A stretch of 64,000 bases of DNA, from assembly GCF_003426945.1 (NCBI RefSeq), contig NZ_QURO01000004.1, positions 434,001 to 498,000 on the forward strand. The letters run 5' to 3'. This DNA comes from Thermus sediminis (GTDB taxonomy: Bacteria > Deinococcota > Deinococci > Deinococcales > Thermaceae). Position numbers and translations under genes: made by a program. This document shows, piece by piece, positions 11,014 through 20,068 of this stretch (positions are counted from its first letter, which is position 1; each line of letters starts with the position of its first letter). The notes under the pieces are model-generated. The model saw only the letters and a list, made by a program, of their open reading frames with translations. It made no database searches and was not told the DNA's origin.

Positions 11014-11214
11014 GTGGAGACCGTGGCCCTCCTTGCCCTCCTCTTCTTCGGGCTTTTGAACCTCTACGTCTTTCACCGCTTCAAAAAGCCCCTCCTCCCC
11101 CTCATCCTGGTCCTCTTCCTGAGCTTCTTCGTCTTCTTCCTGAACCCGGCCCTGGGCCTTTTGGTCTTCCTGATGGGCCAGACCCTGGCCTTCTACGCCG
11201 CCGGGAAGAGGTAG
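11014..11214 (+). CDS. Small membrane protein (66 aa, two predicted helices)
   Basis: A 66-residue hydrophobic protein with membrane helices at about 3-18 and 27-60, the latter probably two tightly packed spans, separated by a basic HRFKKP loop. I do not recognise the family. GTG 11014 lies 8 nt after a TACAAT -10 element (11000-11005), consistent with a leaderless or nearly leaderless transcript. The 3' end overlaps the convergent PAP2-like gene by 22 nt. Coherent hydrophobicity and an independent promoter favour a real gene, but homology is unproven. Confidence 0.5.
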   Translation: METVALLALLFFGLLNLYVFHRFKKPLLPLILVLFLSFFVFFLNPALGLLVFLMGQTLAFYAAGKR

Positions 11215-11648
11215 TGGACCCCAAGGGCCACCAAGAGGCCCAGGAGGGCCCCCACGAAGACCTCCAGGTAGGTGTGGCCCAAAAGCTCCTTCAGGGGCTC
11301 CGGCTTAGGGCCCTTGCGCAAGACCTCCTGGAACTCCTGCACCAGCTGGTTCAGGAGCTGGGCGTGAAGCCCCGCCGCCCGACGGATCCCCGTGGCGTCG
11401 TACATGACGATGAGGGCAAGGATGGCGGCCACGGCGAAGAGGGGGCTATGGAAACCCTCCTTCAGGCCCACGGCCACCGCCAGAGCGCTCACGGTGGCGG
11501 CATGGCTGGAGGGCATCCCCCCGCTCTCCAGGAAGCGCTCCCACTGGAAGCGGCCCTCGAGGCGGTAGTAGAGGAAAAGCTTCAGGGCCTGGGCCAGGAA
11601 GTTCGCCAGGATGGCGGTCCAGAAGACCTGGTTAGCGAGGAGGTCCAT
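11193..11648 (-). CDS. Divergent PAP2-family membrane protein (DUF212)
   Basis: A 151-residue integral membrane protein of the divergent PAP2/acid phosphatase family. It shows the characteristic GGMPSSHAATVSALAVAVG segment near residue 43 and a late GHTYLEV motif (H-T-x-x-E-V). Family members are predicted lipid-phosphate phosphatases, but activity is rarely demonstrated. Its start lies inside the 3' end of folD (overlap about 17 nt), placing it as the last gene of the long minus-strand operon. Confidence 0.85.
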   Translation of the reverse strand: MDLLANQVFWTAILANFLAQALKLFLYYRLEGRFQWERFLESGGMPSSHAATVSALAVAVGLKEGFHSPLFAVAAILALIVMYDATGIRRAAGLHAQLLNQLVQEFQEVLRKGPKPEPLKELLGHTYLEVFVGALLGLLVALGVHYLFPAA

Positions 11649-12483
11649 GCCGCCTCAACAGGGCCGCCTTCACGGTGTTGGCCATGAGCATGGCCACGGT
11701 CATGGGCCCCACGCCCCCGGGAACCGGGGTGAGGGCCGAGGCCACCTCCGCCACCTCGGGGTGCACGTCCCCGAGGAGCCTTTCCCCCACCCGGTTCACC
11801 CCCACGTCCACCACCACCGCCCCCGGGCGCACCCATTCCTTGCGGACCAGGTGGGGCCGGCCCACGGCCACCACCAGGACCTCCGCCCGCCGGACCACCT
11901 CGGGAAGACTGGCCGTCTTGGAGTGGGCCAGGGTGGGGGTGGCGTCCTCCCGGAGGAGAAGGGCCGCCAGGGGCTTGCCCACGATGTTGGAGCGGCCCAG
12001 GACCACCACCTCCTTGCCCCTGAGGTCCACCCCGTAATGCCGGAGGAGGCGGACCACCCCCAAGGGGGTGCAGGGGAAAAGCCCCTCGCCCCCGCTCCAA
12101 AGCCGGCCTACGTTCACCGGGTGGAAGCCGTCCACATCCTTCTGGGGGGAGATGGCCTCGAGGACCCGCTCCACCCGGATGTGGGGAGGGAGGGGGAGTT
12201 GGACCAGGATGCCGTCCACGCCCTCATCGCGGTTGAGGACCCCAATCCTCTCCAGGAGGGCCTCCTCGGGGTAGTCCTCGGGATAGGCCTCCACCTGGCT
12301 CCTAAGGCCAAGTTCTCGAGCCCTTCTTTCCTTGAGGCGCACGTAGGACACGGAGGCGGGGTTCTCCCCTAGACGGATCACCCGCAAGGAAGGGACAAAG
12401 GGCAGGGCTTGGAGCCGCTTTCGCAGCTCCCCGTAAACCGCTTCCGCCACTTCGCGGCCCGAAAGGATCCGGGCTCGGGTCAT
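11632..12483 (-). CDS. folD: Bifunctional methylenetetrahydrofolate dehydrogenase/cyclohydrolase
   Basis: This 283-residue protein interconverts methylene-, methenyl- and formyl-tetrahydrofolate using NADP. The family signatures are visible: the Tyr/Lys pair in SVSYVRLKE near residue 50, QLPLPPH, DVDGFHPVN, the Rossmann loop VVLGRSNIVGKP and C-terminal PGGVGPMTVAMLM. The gene abuts nusB (start codon at 12483, nusB stop at 12484), so the two are co-transcribed. Length is normal. Confidence 0.95.
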   Translation of the reverse strand: MTRARILSGREVAEAVYGELRKRLQALPFVPSLRVIRLGENPASVSYVRLKERRARELGLRSQVEAYPEDYPEEALLERIGVLNRDEGVDGILVQLPLPPHIRVERVLEAISPQKDVDGFHPVNVGRLWSGGEGLFPCTPLGVVRLLRHYGVDLRGKEVVVLGRSNIVGKPLAALLLREDATPTLAHSKTASLPEVVRRAEVLVVAVGRPHLVRKEWVRPGAVVVDVGVNRVGERLLGDVHPEVAEVASALTPVPGGVGPMTVAMLMANTVKAALLRRHGPPR

Positions 12484-12939
12484 CTAGCCCTCCTTGGACA
12501 TGGCCTTCACTTCCCCCTCCTGGATGCGCCGATAAAGCCGCCCCAGCACCCCGTTCACGAAGGCTCCGGAGCGCTCGCCCCCGTAGCGGTTGGCGATCTT
12601 CACCGCCACCTCGATGAGGGGGGCGAAGGGGGTGGGCTCGTAGAGCATCTCGTAAGCGGCCAGGCGCAAGACGGTGAGGTCGGTCTTGGACATCTGGGCG
12701 AAGTCCCAGCCCTCTACGGTTTCCTGCAGGATGCGGTCCACTTCCTCCCGATGGGCCCCGTAGCCCAGGAGGAGCCCGTGGGCGAAGGCCACCCCCTCCT
12801 GGTCCAGGGGGTCACCATAGGGGTCGTCCTCCCCGTCCATCTCCTCCAGGGCGTGCCTGAAGGCCTCCTCCAGGTCCACGCCCCCCTGGGTGTGGGCGAA
12901 GAGGGCCCGCATGGCCAGCTCCCGCGCCCGCCTACGCAT
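12484..12939 (-). CDS. nusB: Transcription antitermination factor NusB
   Basis: A 151-residue all-helical RNA-binding protein with the N-terminal RRRARELAMRALFA motif and the C-terminal FVNGVLGRL motif of NusB. It binds boxA RNA with NusE (S10) to promote rRNA antitermination. A slightly long insert (GEDDPYGDPLDQ) sits between helices 2 and 3. The start overlaps the end of the Asp23-family gene by 8 nt. The order asp23-nusB-folD next to accBC is shared with many other bacteria. Confidence 0.93.
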   Translation of the reverse strand: MRRRARELAMRALFAHTQGGVDLEEAFRHALEEMDGEDDPYGDPLDQEGVAFAHGLLLGYGAHREEVDRILQETVEGWDFAQMSKTDLTVLRLAAYEMLYEPTPFAPLIEVAVKIANRYGGERSGAFVNGVLGRLYRRIQEGEVKAMSKEG

Positions 12940-13261
12940 GCCCCCCCGGGCGGTACTCCACCTGGGCCACGGTGACGTTCACCGCCCTGACCCTTTCCCC
13001 GATGGCCAAAAAGATGGCCTCGGAGACAGCCCTCTGCACCTCTTTGGCCAGTTCGGGGATGGCCACCCCGTAGTTCACGGAGAGGACCAGGTCCACGGAA
13101 AGCCCCTCTGGCAGACGCTCTACCTTGATGGGCTTCATACGGCGGAAGACCTCGCCCAAGGAGCGGGGAACCACCTCCAGGGGACGGACCCCCTCGAGGC
13201 CCGCGAGCGCGTGGGCCACCAGGCCCTCGAGGGCATGGTCGCTGATCTCGTAGTCCACCAT
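12932..13261 (-). CDS. Asp23/Gls24 family envelope stress response protein
   Basis: A 109-residue Asp23/Gls24-family protein. The conserved core runs from YEISDHALEGLVAHA through LSVDLVLSVNYGVAIPELAKEVQ to the C-terminal VNVTVAQVEY. Members of this family are small, abundant and often linked to envelope stress or membrane-associated scaffolds; the biochemical role is unclear. ATG 13261 is chosen over the GTG directly before it. It sits 12 nt downstream of accC and overlaps nusB, an order also seen in Firmicutes. Confidence 0.88.
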   Translation of the reverse strand: MVDYEISDHALEGLVAHALAGLEGVRPLEVVPRSLGEVFRRMKPIKVERLPEGLSVDLVLSVNYGVAIPELAKEVQRAVSEAIFLAIGERVRAVNVTVAQVEYRPGGHA

Positions 13262-13273
13262 CACACGCCCAGT

Positions 13274-14607
13274 CTACATCTCCATCCGCCGGGCCACGAA
13301 GTTGGTGTAGACGGCCCCCCGGCGGAAGAAGGCGTTCTGGAGGACCTTTTGGTGGAAGGGGATGGTGGTCTTGAGGCCGGGGCCTTCAATGACCGTCTCC
13401 CCCAAGGCCCGTTCCAGGCGCCTTATGGCCTCCTCCCGGGTGGGAGCCCAGGCGATGATCTTGGCGACGAGGCTGTCGTAGTGGGGAGGGATCTGGTAGC
13501 CCGCATAGAGGTGGCTATCCACCCGAATCCCCGGCCCCCCGGGGAAGAGCAGGGTCTCCACCTTGCCGATGGAGGGCCTGAAGCCCTTCTCCGGGTCCTC
13601 GGCGTTGATGCGCGCCTCTATGGCGTGGCCCCGGACCTCGATCTCCTCCTGCCTAAGCCAAAGCTTCTCCCCCATGGCGATGCGGAACTGGGCCTGCACC
13701 AGGTCCACGCCGGTGACCATCTCCGTGATGGGGTGCTCCACCTGGATGCGGGTGTTCATCTCAATGAAGTAGAAGTTCCCCTCCTTGTCCACCAAAAACT
13801 CCAGGGTCCCCGCGGACACGTAGCCCACGTGCTCCGCAAGCCTCCTGGCCGCCTCAGCGATGGCCCTTCGGGTCTCGTAGGGAAGGACACTCGGGGCCTC
13901 CTCCAAGAGTTTCTGGTGGCGACGCTGGATGGAGCAGTCCCGCTCCCAGAGGTGGACCACCCGCTCCCCGTCCCCCAGGACCTGGATCTCGATGTGCTTG
14001 GGCTCCTCAATGTACTTCTCCAGGTAAATGGCGGGGTTGCCGAAGGCGGCCCGGGCCTCCTCTTGGGCCTGGAGGACCGCCCATTCCAGGTCTTCCTCGG
14101 TGTGGACCACCCGCATGCCCCGGCCCCCGCCCCCGGCGGAGGCCTTGAGGATCACGGGGTAGCCGATCTCCAAAGCGGCCCGCTTGGCCTCCTCCACGCT
14201 CCCTAGCTCGTCCGTGCCCGGGACCGTGGGCACCCCCGCCTCCCGGGCCACCTTGCGGGCTGTGGCCTTATCCCCTAGGGCCCGCATGTTCTCCGGGGTA
14301 GGGCCGATGAAGGCGATGCCGTGCTCCTGGCACATCTCGGCGAAGGTGGCGTTCTCCGCCAGGAAGCCGTAACCGGGGTGGATGGCGTCCGCCCCGGTCA
14401 CGATGGCCGCGGAGAGGAGGTTGGGGATGTTGAGGTAGCTCTGGCCCGAAGGGGGAGGGCCAATGCAGATGGCCTCGTCGGCCAGGAGGACGGGAAGGCT
14501 CTTCTCGTCGGCGGTGGAGTGGGCCACCACGGTCTTGACGCCCAGCTCCCGGGCTGCCCGGATGATCCTTAAGGCGATCTCCCCCCGGTTGGCGATCAAG
14601 ACCTTCT

Positions 14608-14611
<4 letters not shown>
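13274..14611 (-). CDS. accC: Acetyl-CoA carboxylase, biotin carboxylase subunit
   Basis: The 445-residue ATP-grasp enzyme carboxylates the biotin carried by AccB, the first half-reaction of malonyl-CoA synthesis. Visible features are the N-terminal KKVLIANRGEIALRI motif, the glycine-rich ATP loop KASAGGGGRGMR, EKYIEEPKHIEIQV, the catalytic EMNTRIQVEHP and the C-terminal EARINAEDP. ATG 14611 overlaps the accB stop by 4 nt (ATGA), so the two are coupled. The carboxyltransferase subunits accA and accD are not in this window. Confidence 0.97.
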
Positions 14612-15099
<488 letters not shown>

Positions 15100-15209
15100 A
15101 GGGGCACCTCGCGGCATAGAGCTTACCCCAGGAAGGCCCAGGGAAAGCCTTGGACCTGGTCAAAGCCAAAGGCTCAGGTCAGGCCTCGAGCCCCCCTTGA
15201 GGAAGAGCC

Positions 15210-15764
15210 CTAGGCCCGGCCCACATAGGTCCCGGTGCGGGTGTCCACCTTGATCACCTCCCCCGGTTCCACGAAGAGGGGTACCTGGACCACGGCCCCA
15301 GTCTCGAGGGTAGCGGGCTTAGACCCTCCAGAGACCGTGTCCCCCCGAACCCCCGGGGGGGTGTCCACGATCCGGAGTTCCACCACCGTGGGCGGGGTGA
15401 TCTTGAGGGGGCGGCCCTCGTACATGTCCCCCAAGACGGTCATCCCCTCCTTGAGGAAGCGGGCCCCCTCCGCCCGGTCCTTGGGCACGTGGAACTGCTC
15501 GTAGGTCTCCAGGTCCATGAGGACCAGCTCCTCCCCCTCAGGGTAGAGGTACTGGAGCTCCCGCGTTTCCACGTAGATGTCCTCCAGCCGCTCCCCGGAG
15601 TTGAAGGTGCGCTCCACGGTGGCCCCCGTCTCCAGGTTCTTGAACTTGGCCACCACCTTGGCCCCGCCGCGGCCCAGCTTCTGGTGCTGGTACTCCACGC
15701 ACTCCCAAAGCCCGCCCTCCATCCTCACCTTGGTACCTGGGCGCAGGTCGGTCACGCTGATCAT
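15210..15764 (-). CDS. efp: Elongation factor P
   Basis: A 184-residue translation factor that relieves ribosome stalling at proline runs. It has the three-domain EF-P layout, an N-terminal KOW-like domain followed by two OB folds, and the C-terminal signature from about residue 145 (DTVSGGSKPATLETGAVV). The tip of domain I is KLGRGGAKV with Arg32, as in the Thermus structure, rather than the lysine used by EpmA. No modification enzyme gene is seen beside it. It overlaps the upstream gene's stop by 4 nt and is followed after about 110 nt by accB. Confidence 0.96.
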   Translation of the reverse strand: MISVTDLRPGTKVRMEGGLWECVEYQHQKLGRGGAKVVAKFKNLETGATVERTFNSGERLEDIYVETRELQYLYPEGEELVLMDLETYEQFHVPKDRAEGARFLKEGMTVLGDMYEGRPLKITPPTVVELRIVDTPPGVRGDTVSGGSKPATLETGAVVQVPLFVEPGEVIKVDTRTGTYVGRA

Positions 15765-16678
15765 GCCTCCTCCTCTTGTAGGGCCCGTTCCAGGTCCAGG
15801 ACCTGGGGCTTCAGCCCTAGTAGGTCAATATAGCGAAGGTAGTCCCCTTCCCCAAGTTCCCGCCCCGCTAGGGCCACGAGGAGGGCCTCCATCACGTTGG
15901 TGCCAAAGCCCCTTCCCCCAAGCCTAGGGGCGGTGGTGATGAGGTACCTGACCCCCCGGGCCCTCAAGAAGGCCACGTCTTCCTTGGTGATGGTGTTGGT
16001 GAGGACATCCTTGCCCCGCATATCCTCCGGCATGTGGCGCTTGAGGTAGTGCCAGTCCCCCGCCACCAGGTCCGCCCAGCGGTAGTAGCGGCTCCGCCAG
16101 TCCACCAGCTGCTTCTCCTGCCTCTCCCCGGTGGGATAGAGGAGGCCAAAGGGAAGCCGGGTCAAGAGGGGGAGGAGGAGGTGGGCTAGCTTCTGCAGAA
16201 AGGAAAGCCGGTAAAGGGGGATGGGAAGCCCCAGGGCGAAAATGAAGTCGCCGTAAAGCACCTTGGCCCCCACCCTGTCCAAGGCCTCCGCCATCCCGAA
16301 GCGGTCCACGGCAGAAGGGAGAAGCACCTTGGTCTTTTTCCAGTCAAAGAGGGAGGAGAGTTCGTACACAGCCCTGCGCTCCAGGGTGTGCTTCAGGCCG
16401 GAGCCATCCACCACCGGGGTCTTCTTGGCGGCCTCTTTCAGCCTCCTGGCATCCTGGATGACGTAGCGCCTTTTCCCCGCCACCAGGTAGAGGTCAATCC
16501 CCCCAAGGCCAATGGCATCCACCTTGCCGTCCAGCTGGCGAATAAGGCAGATGGCCTCCTGGAAGTCTCCGTCCGTACCCCGCCGCTCCAGGACCACCTT
16601 CTCCCCCAGAAGCTCCACCTCGGCCACGGAGTCGCGGTGGCGGCTGCCAAGGGAAACGGAAACCACGTGCCTGGCCAC
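15761..16678 (-). CDS. Conserved protein annotated in Deinococcus-Thermus as quinate 5-dehydrogenase-like
   Basis: A 305-residue protein. From memory, homologues in Deinococcus-Thermus are labelled quinate 5-dehydrogenase, but I see no clear classical shikimate-dehydrogenase signature, so the label should be treated with caution. Visible features are an N-terminal beta-rich region (VVSVSLGSRHRDS), a middle segment with VGAKVLYGDFIFALGLPIPLYR, and a C-terminal GKDVLTNTITKEDVAFLRARGVRYL reminiscent of a Rossmann-like fold with a nucleotide site. It is coupled to efp by a 4-nt overlap and follows a 54-codon membrane-protein ORF by 6 nt. Confidence 0.6.
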   Translation of the reverse strand: MARHVVSVSLGSRHRDSVAEVELLGEKVVLERRGTDGDFQEAICLIRQLDGKVDAIGLGGIDLYLVAGKRRYVIQDARRLKEAAKKTPVVDGSGLKHTLERRAVYELSSLFDWKKTKVLLPSAVDRFGMAEALDRVGAKVLYGDFIFALGLPIPLYRLSFLQKLAHLLLPLLTRLPFGLLYPTGERQEKQLVDWRSRYYRWADLVAGDWHYLKRHMPEDMRGKDVLTNTITKEDVAFLRARGVRYLITTAPRLGGRGFGTNVMEALLVALAGRELGEGDYLRYIDLLGLKPQVLDLERALQEEEA

Positions 16679-16684
16679 AGAGGG

Positions 16685-16849
16685 CTATTCTAGCTGGAGG
16701 AAGAGGGCGAGGAGGAGGAGGAGCAAGGCCAGGAGAAAAAAGGGCCAGGTCCGCTTGGCCCCGACGAGCCGGGCTAGAATCCCGAAAAGGGCCGCACCGA
16801 AGGCCAGGGAGAGGAAGAGGGCCGGAAGGTTCTCCAAAAAGGCTCGCAC
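16685..16849 (-). CDS. Leaderless 54-aa two-helix membrane protein
   Basis: A 54-codon frame encodes a protein with two strongly hydrophobic segments (about residues 8-25 and 33-52) joined by a basic VGAKRT turn. A -10 TAGACT at 16861-16856 ends exactly 6 nt before the GTG start, the leaderless geometry seen elsewhere here. Its stop is 6 nt upstream of the quinate-dehydrogenase-like gene, so it would be the first cistron of the efp-acc operon. No family is recognised. Confidence 0.5.
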   Translation of the reverse strand: MRAFLENLPALFLSLAFGAALFGILARLVGAKRTWPFFLLALLLLLLALFLQLE

Positions 16850-16861
16850 AGCGTCAGTCTA

Positions 16862-17309
16862 GCGCAACATGGGGCGCAAAAAAGCCAGGGCCCTCTGCCG
16901 CAAGAGCCCGTCCAGCTCCCCCTGCAAGGGGCGCCTCCCGGGTAGGCGAAGCCCCCTGCGGGGTTGCCCAGGGGCTTCACCCTTTAGCAAGGGGTGGCCG
17001 AGGGGGGCGATCCGGGAAGGGGAGGCCCGGGCGGGAAGGCCTTCCGAAGGGGGGTGGCCCTGGTTGGGGTGGAGGACCAAAAACCCCGTAGAGGACCCCC
17101 AAAGGGCCTCGGCCCCCAGGGAGGTTGGCCAGGCCCTAGGCCCGGAGGCCATCGGAAAGGTGGGAGAACTGGACCCGGGTGAAGCGGACGCCTTCCTCCA
17201 GGACCCGCTCCACCCGGACCCCTCCCCTTAGGGCCGGGTGGGGGAGGGCGAGGGCCTGGGGCCAGGCCCAGAGGGAAAGAAAGGCCTAGAAAACCCCAAG
17301 CCGGGACAC
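16862..17309 (-). pseudogene. Decayed gene, possibly a secreted metallophosphoesterase
   Basis: This stretch has no intact gene. Reading the minus strand from GTG 17309, MSRLGVF is followed by an in-frame TAG (17288-17286). The frame then encodes a signal-peptide-like AFLSLWAWPQALA and VRVERVLEEGVRFTRVQFSHLSD, which resembles the N-terminus of metallophosphoesterases, before a stop at 17138-17136. Coding-like segments continue in other frames to a plausible C-terminus (LQGELDGLLRQRALAFLRPMLR in two overlapping parts) ending near 16862. One nonsense change and at least one frameshift would be needed. The family assignment is tentative. Confidence 0.45.
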
Positions 17310-17349
17310 GCCATAAGCCCGCGGCCCCCAACGGGAGGGGGAATGTGGG

Positions 17350-18219
17350 CTAGGGAGGCGCAAGCCAGCCCGCCTGAAGCCCCTTGAGGCCGATGGCGTG
17401 GTAGACCAGCTGGGCGGCGGTCATCTCCGCGTGGAACTGGCCGGTCGGGGAAAGCTCCACGAAGTCCATTCCCACCACCTCCTTCTCCCCAAAGACGGCC
17501 TCGAGGAGATCCACCGCCTGGCGGTAGGAGAGCCCCCCGGGAAGCGGGGTGCCCACGCTGGGCATGAGGGAGGGGTCCAGGGCGTCGTAGTCAAAGGAGA
17601 TGTAGACCCTCCTCCCCAAAGCGGAAAGGATCTCCTCCAGGGGAAGCCCCTCCCGGTGGATCCGATGGGCGGGAAAGAGGGCCACGCCCCTCTCCCGGGC
17701 CAGGGCCAGGGCGTCCCGGTCCATGGCCCGAACCCCCACCTGCACCAGGGGAAACCCCTCCGTGAGGAGACGGTGGGAGGAGGAGGCGTGGGAGTAAATG
17801 GAGCCCTGCCACTCTGGGTAGAGGTCGGCGTGGGCGTCGATGTGGAGGATGGAGAACTCCCCCAAGGCCTCCCGGTGGGCCAGGACCAAGGGGTGGACGA
17901 TGGAGTGGTCCCCCCCCAGGGCCACCAGGAACTTGCCCGCCCTTAGGTGGCCGAGGGCCGCCTCCCGGATCAGGCGGTGGCTCTCTTCGGCGCTTCCCGC
18001 CACGAAGGGCACGGGCTCCGCCGCGTGGATCCCCACCTCCTCGGGGGCTACGGAAAGCTCCAGGAGGAAGGGCTCTAGCTCCCGGCTAGCCAGGAGGATG
18101 GCCTCCGGCCCCCGCCTTGCCCCGGGCAGGAAGGAGAGGGAAAGGTCGTAGGGCACGGGCAGGACCACCACCCGGGCCACCTCGTAAGGGGTGTCGCGCT
18201 CACCGAAGGGGAGGCGCAT
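17350..18219 (-). CDS. speB: Ureohydrolase SpeB (agmatinase / N1-aminopropylagmatine ureohydrolase)
   Basis: A 289-residue binuclear manganese hydrolase that removes urea from a guanidino compound. The metal motifs are GGDHS at 102-106, DAHAD at 128-132 and SFDYDALDP at 208-216. In Thermus the polyamine route runs from agmatine through N1-aminopropylagmatine to spermidine, and the close Thermus homologue serves that route, so this is the best assignment; arginase or guanidinobutyrase activity is less likely. ATG 18219 begins the conserved MRLPFGE start; a TATCCT -10-like hexamer lies 8 nt upstream. Confidence 0.88.
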   Translation of the reverse strand: MRLPFGERDTPYEVARVVVLPVPYDLSLSFLPGARRGPEAILLASRELEPFLLELSVAPEEVGIHAAEPVPFVAGSAEESHRLIREAALGHLRAGKFLVALGGDHSIVHPLVLAHREALGEFSILHIDAHADLYPEWQGSIYSHASSSHRLLTEGFPLVQVGVRAMDRDALALARERGVALFPAHRIHREGLPLEEILSALGRRVYISFDYDALDPSLMPSVGTPLPGGLSYRQAVDLLEAVFGEKEVVGMDFVELSPTGQFHAEMTAAQLVYHAIGLKGLQAGWLAPP

Positions 18220-18235
18220 ACCCCAAGAGGATACC

Positions 18236-19558
18236 CTAAACCCCGAAGAAGCGCTCCAAGAGGCGGAGGAGGGCCAGGGTGCCCCGCTCAAAGTCCCGGA
18301 TGCGGAGGTGCTCGTTGGGGCTATGGACCCGGTTCCCGGGGTAGCCCACCCCCAGGCCCACGGCGGGGGCCTTCAGGTGGTGGAGGAAGGGGTGCATGGG
18401 CCCGGAGCCCGGCATGTTGGGGTAGAGGACCGCCTTTTCCCCAAAGGTCTCCTCCAGGGCCTCCTTGACCAGGCGAACGAAGGGGTGGGCCAGGTCCGAG
18501 CGGGCCGGACGCTCCCCCCTCTCCAGGACCACCACCTCCACGTCGTGGATGCCCTGGGCCTCGAGGTGGCCCCTGAGGAGCCCGGGGATCTCCTCTGGGT
18601 CCTGGTCGGGCACCAGGCGGAAGTCTAGCTTGGCCATGGCCTCGGCGGGGAGGACGGTCTTGGTGCCGGGCCCCCCGTAGCCCGAGTGGAAGCCGTTGAC
18701 GTTCAGGCAGGGCTCGGCAAAAAGGCGCTGGTGGAACTCCAGGTCCCTGGCCCCGCCCAGGAAGTCCCGCACCCCAAAGGTGGCCTTTAGCTCCTCGGCC
18801 TCGTTGGGGATAGCCGAAAGGGCCTCCAGCTCTAAGGGGGTGAGGGGACGGACCCGGTCGTAGAAGCCAGGGATCAGGACCCGCCCCTCCTCGTCCCGCA
18901 AGGAGGAAATGGCCTTGCTGAGGCGGTAGATGGGGTTTTCCACCACCGCCCCGTAGGAGGAGTGGAGGTCAAAGGCCGCCGTGCGCACCCTGAGCTCCAA
19001 GGCCACGATGCCCTTGAGGCCCGCGTAGAGGTAGGGCCTGCCCTTGGCGTCCACACCCCCTGACTCCCAGACCACGGCCTCGGCCCTCAGGAGGTCCTTT
19101 TTGTCCGCTACGTAGGCCTCGAGGTGGGGGCTTCCCACCTCCTCCTCTCCCTCCACCACGAACTTGACCCGGGGTAGGAAGCCGTGTTTTTCCTTGAAAA
19201 GCCTCAGGGCCACCACCCGGGCCAAAAACTCCCCCTTGTCGTCGTGGGTGCCCCGCCCGTACCAGGCCCCCTCCCGCTCCACCAGGGTGAAGGGGTCCGT
19301 CTCCCAGAGGTCCAGGGGATCTGGGGGCTGGACATCGTAGTGGTTGTAGAAAAGAAGGGTCCTCTCCCCCACCCCGCCCTCGGCGTAGACCACGGGGGGG
19401 CCGTACCCCTCGTGCAGGGCGGCAGAAAGCCCTAGACCTTCCAAGATCTCAGCCACCTTCGCCGCTCCCTCCCTAAGGGCTTTGCCCTCGGCGCTCACGG
19501 TGGGAAGGGCCACCAGCTCCGCCAGGAGGGCCTTGGCCTGCTGCAAAAAGGGACTCAT
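18236..19558 (-). CDS. M20/M25 family metallo-dipeptidase
   Basis: A 440-residue di-zinc peptidase of the M20 family, closest in style to carnosinase-like dipeptidases. The metal ligands are seen in NHYDVQPP (His, Asp), GRGTHDDKGE (Asp), the catalytic glutamates in VEGEEEVGSP, and a final His in VHSPNEH. A dimerisation lid occupies roughly residues 190-310. It is cytoplasmic and probably cleaves short peptides. ATG 19558 is the first base after the 17-bp gap shared with mglB. A TACACT -10 ends 9 nt upstream. Confidence 0.9.
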   Translation of the reverse strand: MSPFLQQAKALLAELVALPTVSAEGKALREGAAKVAEILEGLGLSAALHEGYGPPVVYAEGGVGERTLLFYNHYDVQPPDPLDLWETDPFTLVEREGAWYGRGTHDDKGEFLARVVALRLFKEKHGFLPRVKFVVEGEEEVGSPHLEAYVADKKDLLRAEAVVWESGGVDAKGRPYLYAGLKGIVALELRVRTAAFDLHSSYGAVVENPIYRLSKAISSLRDEEGRVLIPGFYDRVRPLTPLELEALSAIPNEAEELKATFGVRDFLGGARDLEFHQRLFAEPCLNVNGFHSGYGGPGTKTVLPAEAMAKLDFRLVPDQDPEEIPGLLRGHLEAQGIHDVEVVVLERGERPARSDLAHPFVRLVKEALEETFGEKAVLYPNMPGSGPMHPFLHHLKAPAVGLGVGYPGNRVHSPNEHLRIRDFERGTLALLRLLERFFGV

Positions 19559-19575
19559 GGTAGACTGAGTGTACC
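19559..19575. promoter_or_regulatory. Divergent promoters in a 17-bp intergenic pseudo-palindrome
   Basis: The complete gap between two divergent ATGs is GGTAGACTGAGTGTACC, which matches its own reverse complement at 15 of 17 positions. Plus strand: TAGACT (19561-19566), 9 nt, ATG of mglB. Minus strand: TACACT (19573-19568), 9 nt, ATG of the peptidase. The geometry is symmetrical, as in the ldh/esterase gap. Confidence 0.55.
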
Positions 19576-20067
19576 ATGGTGGAACCCTCCTTGGTCCTCT
19601 ACGGGGCCCTTTACGAGCGGGCCTTGGGCCTCCTCGAGGACACCCTCCGGGAAACCGGGGCCCGCTACGCCCTCCTCACCGACCGCAAGGGCTTTGTCCT
19701 GGCCCACAAGGAAGCCCTCTGGGCCCCCAAGCCCCCGCCTTTGGACTCCCTGGCCACCCTGGTGGCGGGAAACGCCGCCGCCACCCAAGCCCTGGCCAAG
19801 CTCCTAGGAGAAACCAGCTTCCAGGAGCTGGTCCACCAGGGGGAGCGCGTGGGCCTCTACGTGGACGAAGCCGGGGAGCACGCCCTTCTGGTCCTGGTCT
19901 TTGACCAGAGCGCCCCCTTGGGCAAGGTCAAGCTTTACGGGAAGCGGGCGGCGGAGGGGCTGGCTAGGATCGCTGAGGAGGCCCTAGCCAAGCCTTCTAG
20001 GCCCAACCTGGACACCGAGTACCGCGAAGGGGCCAAGGCCCTTTTGGACCAGCTCTTCGGCAACTAA
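19576..20067 (+). CDS. mglB: Roadblock/LC7 protein MglB, GAP partner of MglA
   Basis: A 163-residue roadblock/LC7-fold protein. The core strand-helix pattern ([14 protein letters not shown], then [21 protein letters not shown], then [28 protein letters not shown]) fits MglB, which acts as a dimeric GTPase-activating protein for MglA. The C-terminal helical tail (about 135-163) is where MglB contacts its partner in other bacteria. The gene is immediately followed by mglA (1 nt gap). In Myxococcus the pair sets cell polarity; in Thermus it is linked by inference to pilus-related polarity. Confidence 0.88.
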   Translation: MVEPSLVLYGALYERALGLLEDTLRETGARYALLTDRKGFVLAHKEALWAPKPPPLDSLATLVAGNAAATQALAKLLGETSFQELVHQGERVGLYVDEAGEHALLVLVFDQSAPLGKVKLYGKRAAEGLARIAEEALAKPSRPNLDTEYREGAKALLDQLFGN

Positions 20068-20068
20068 C

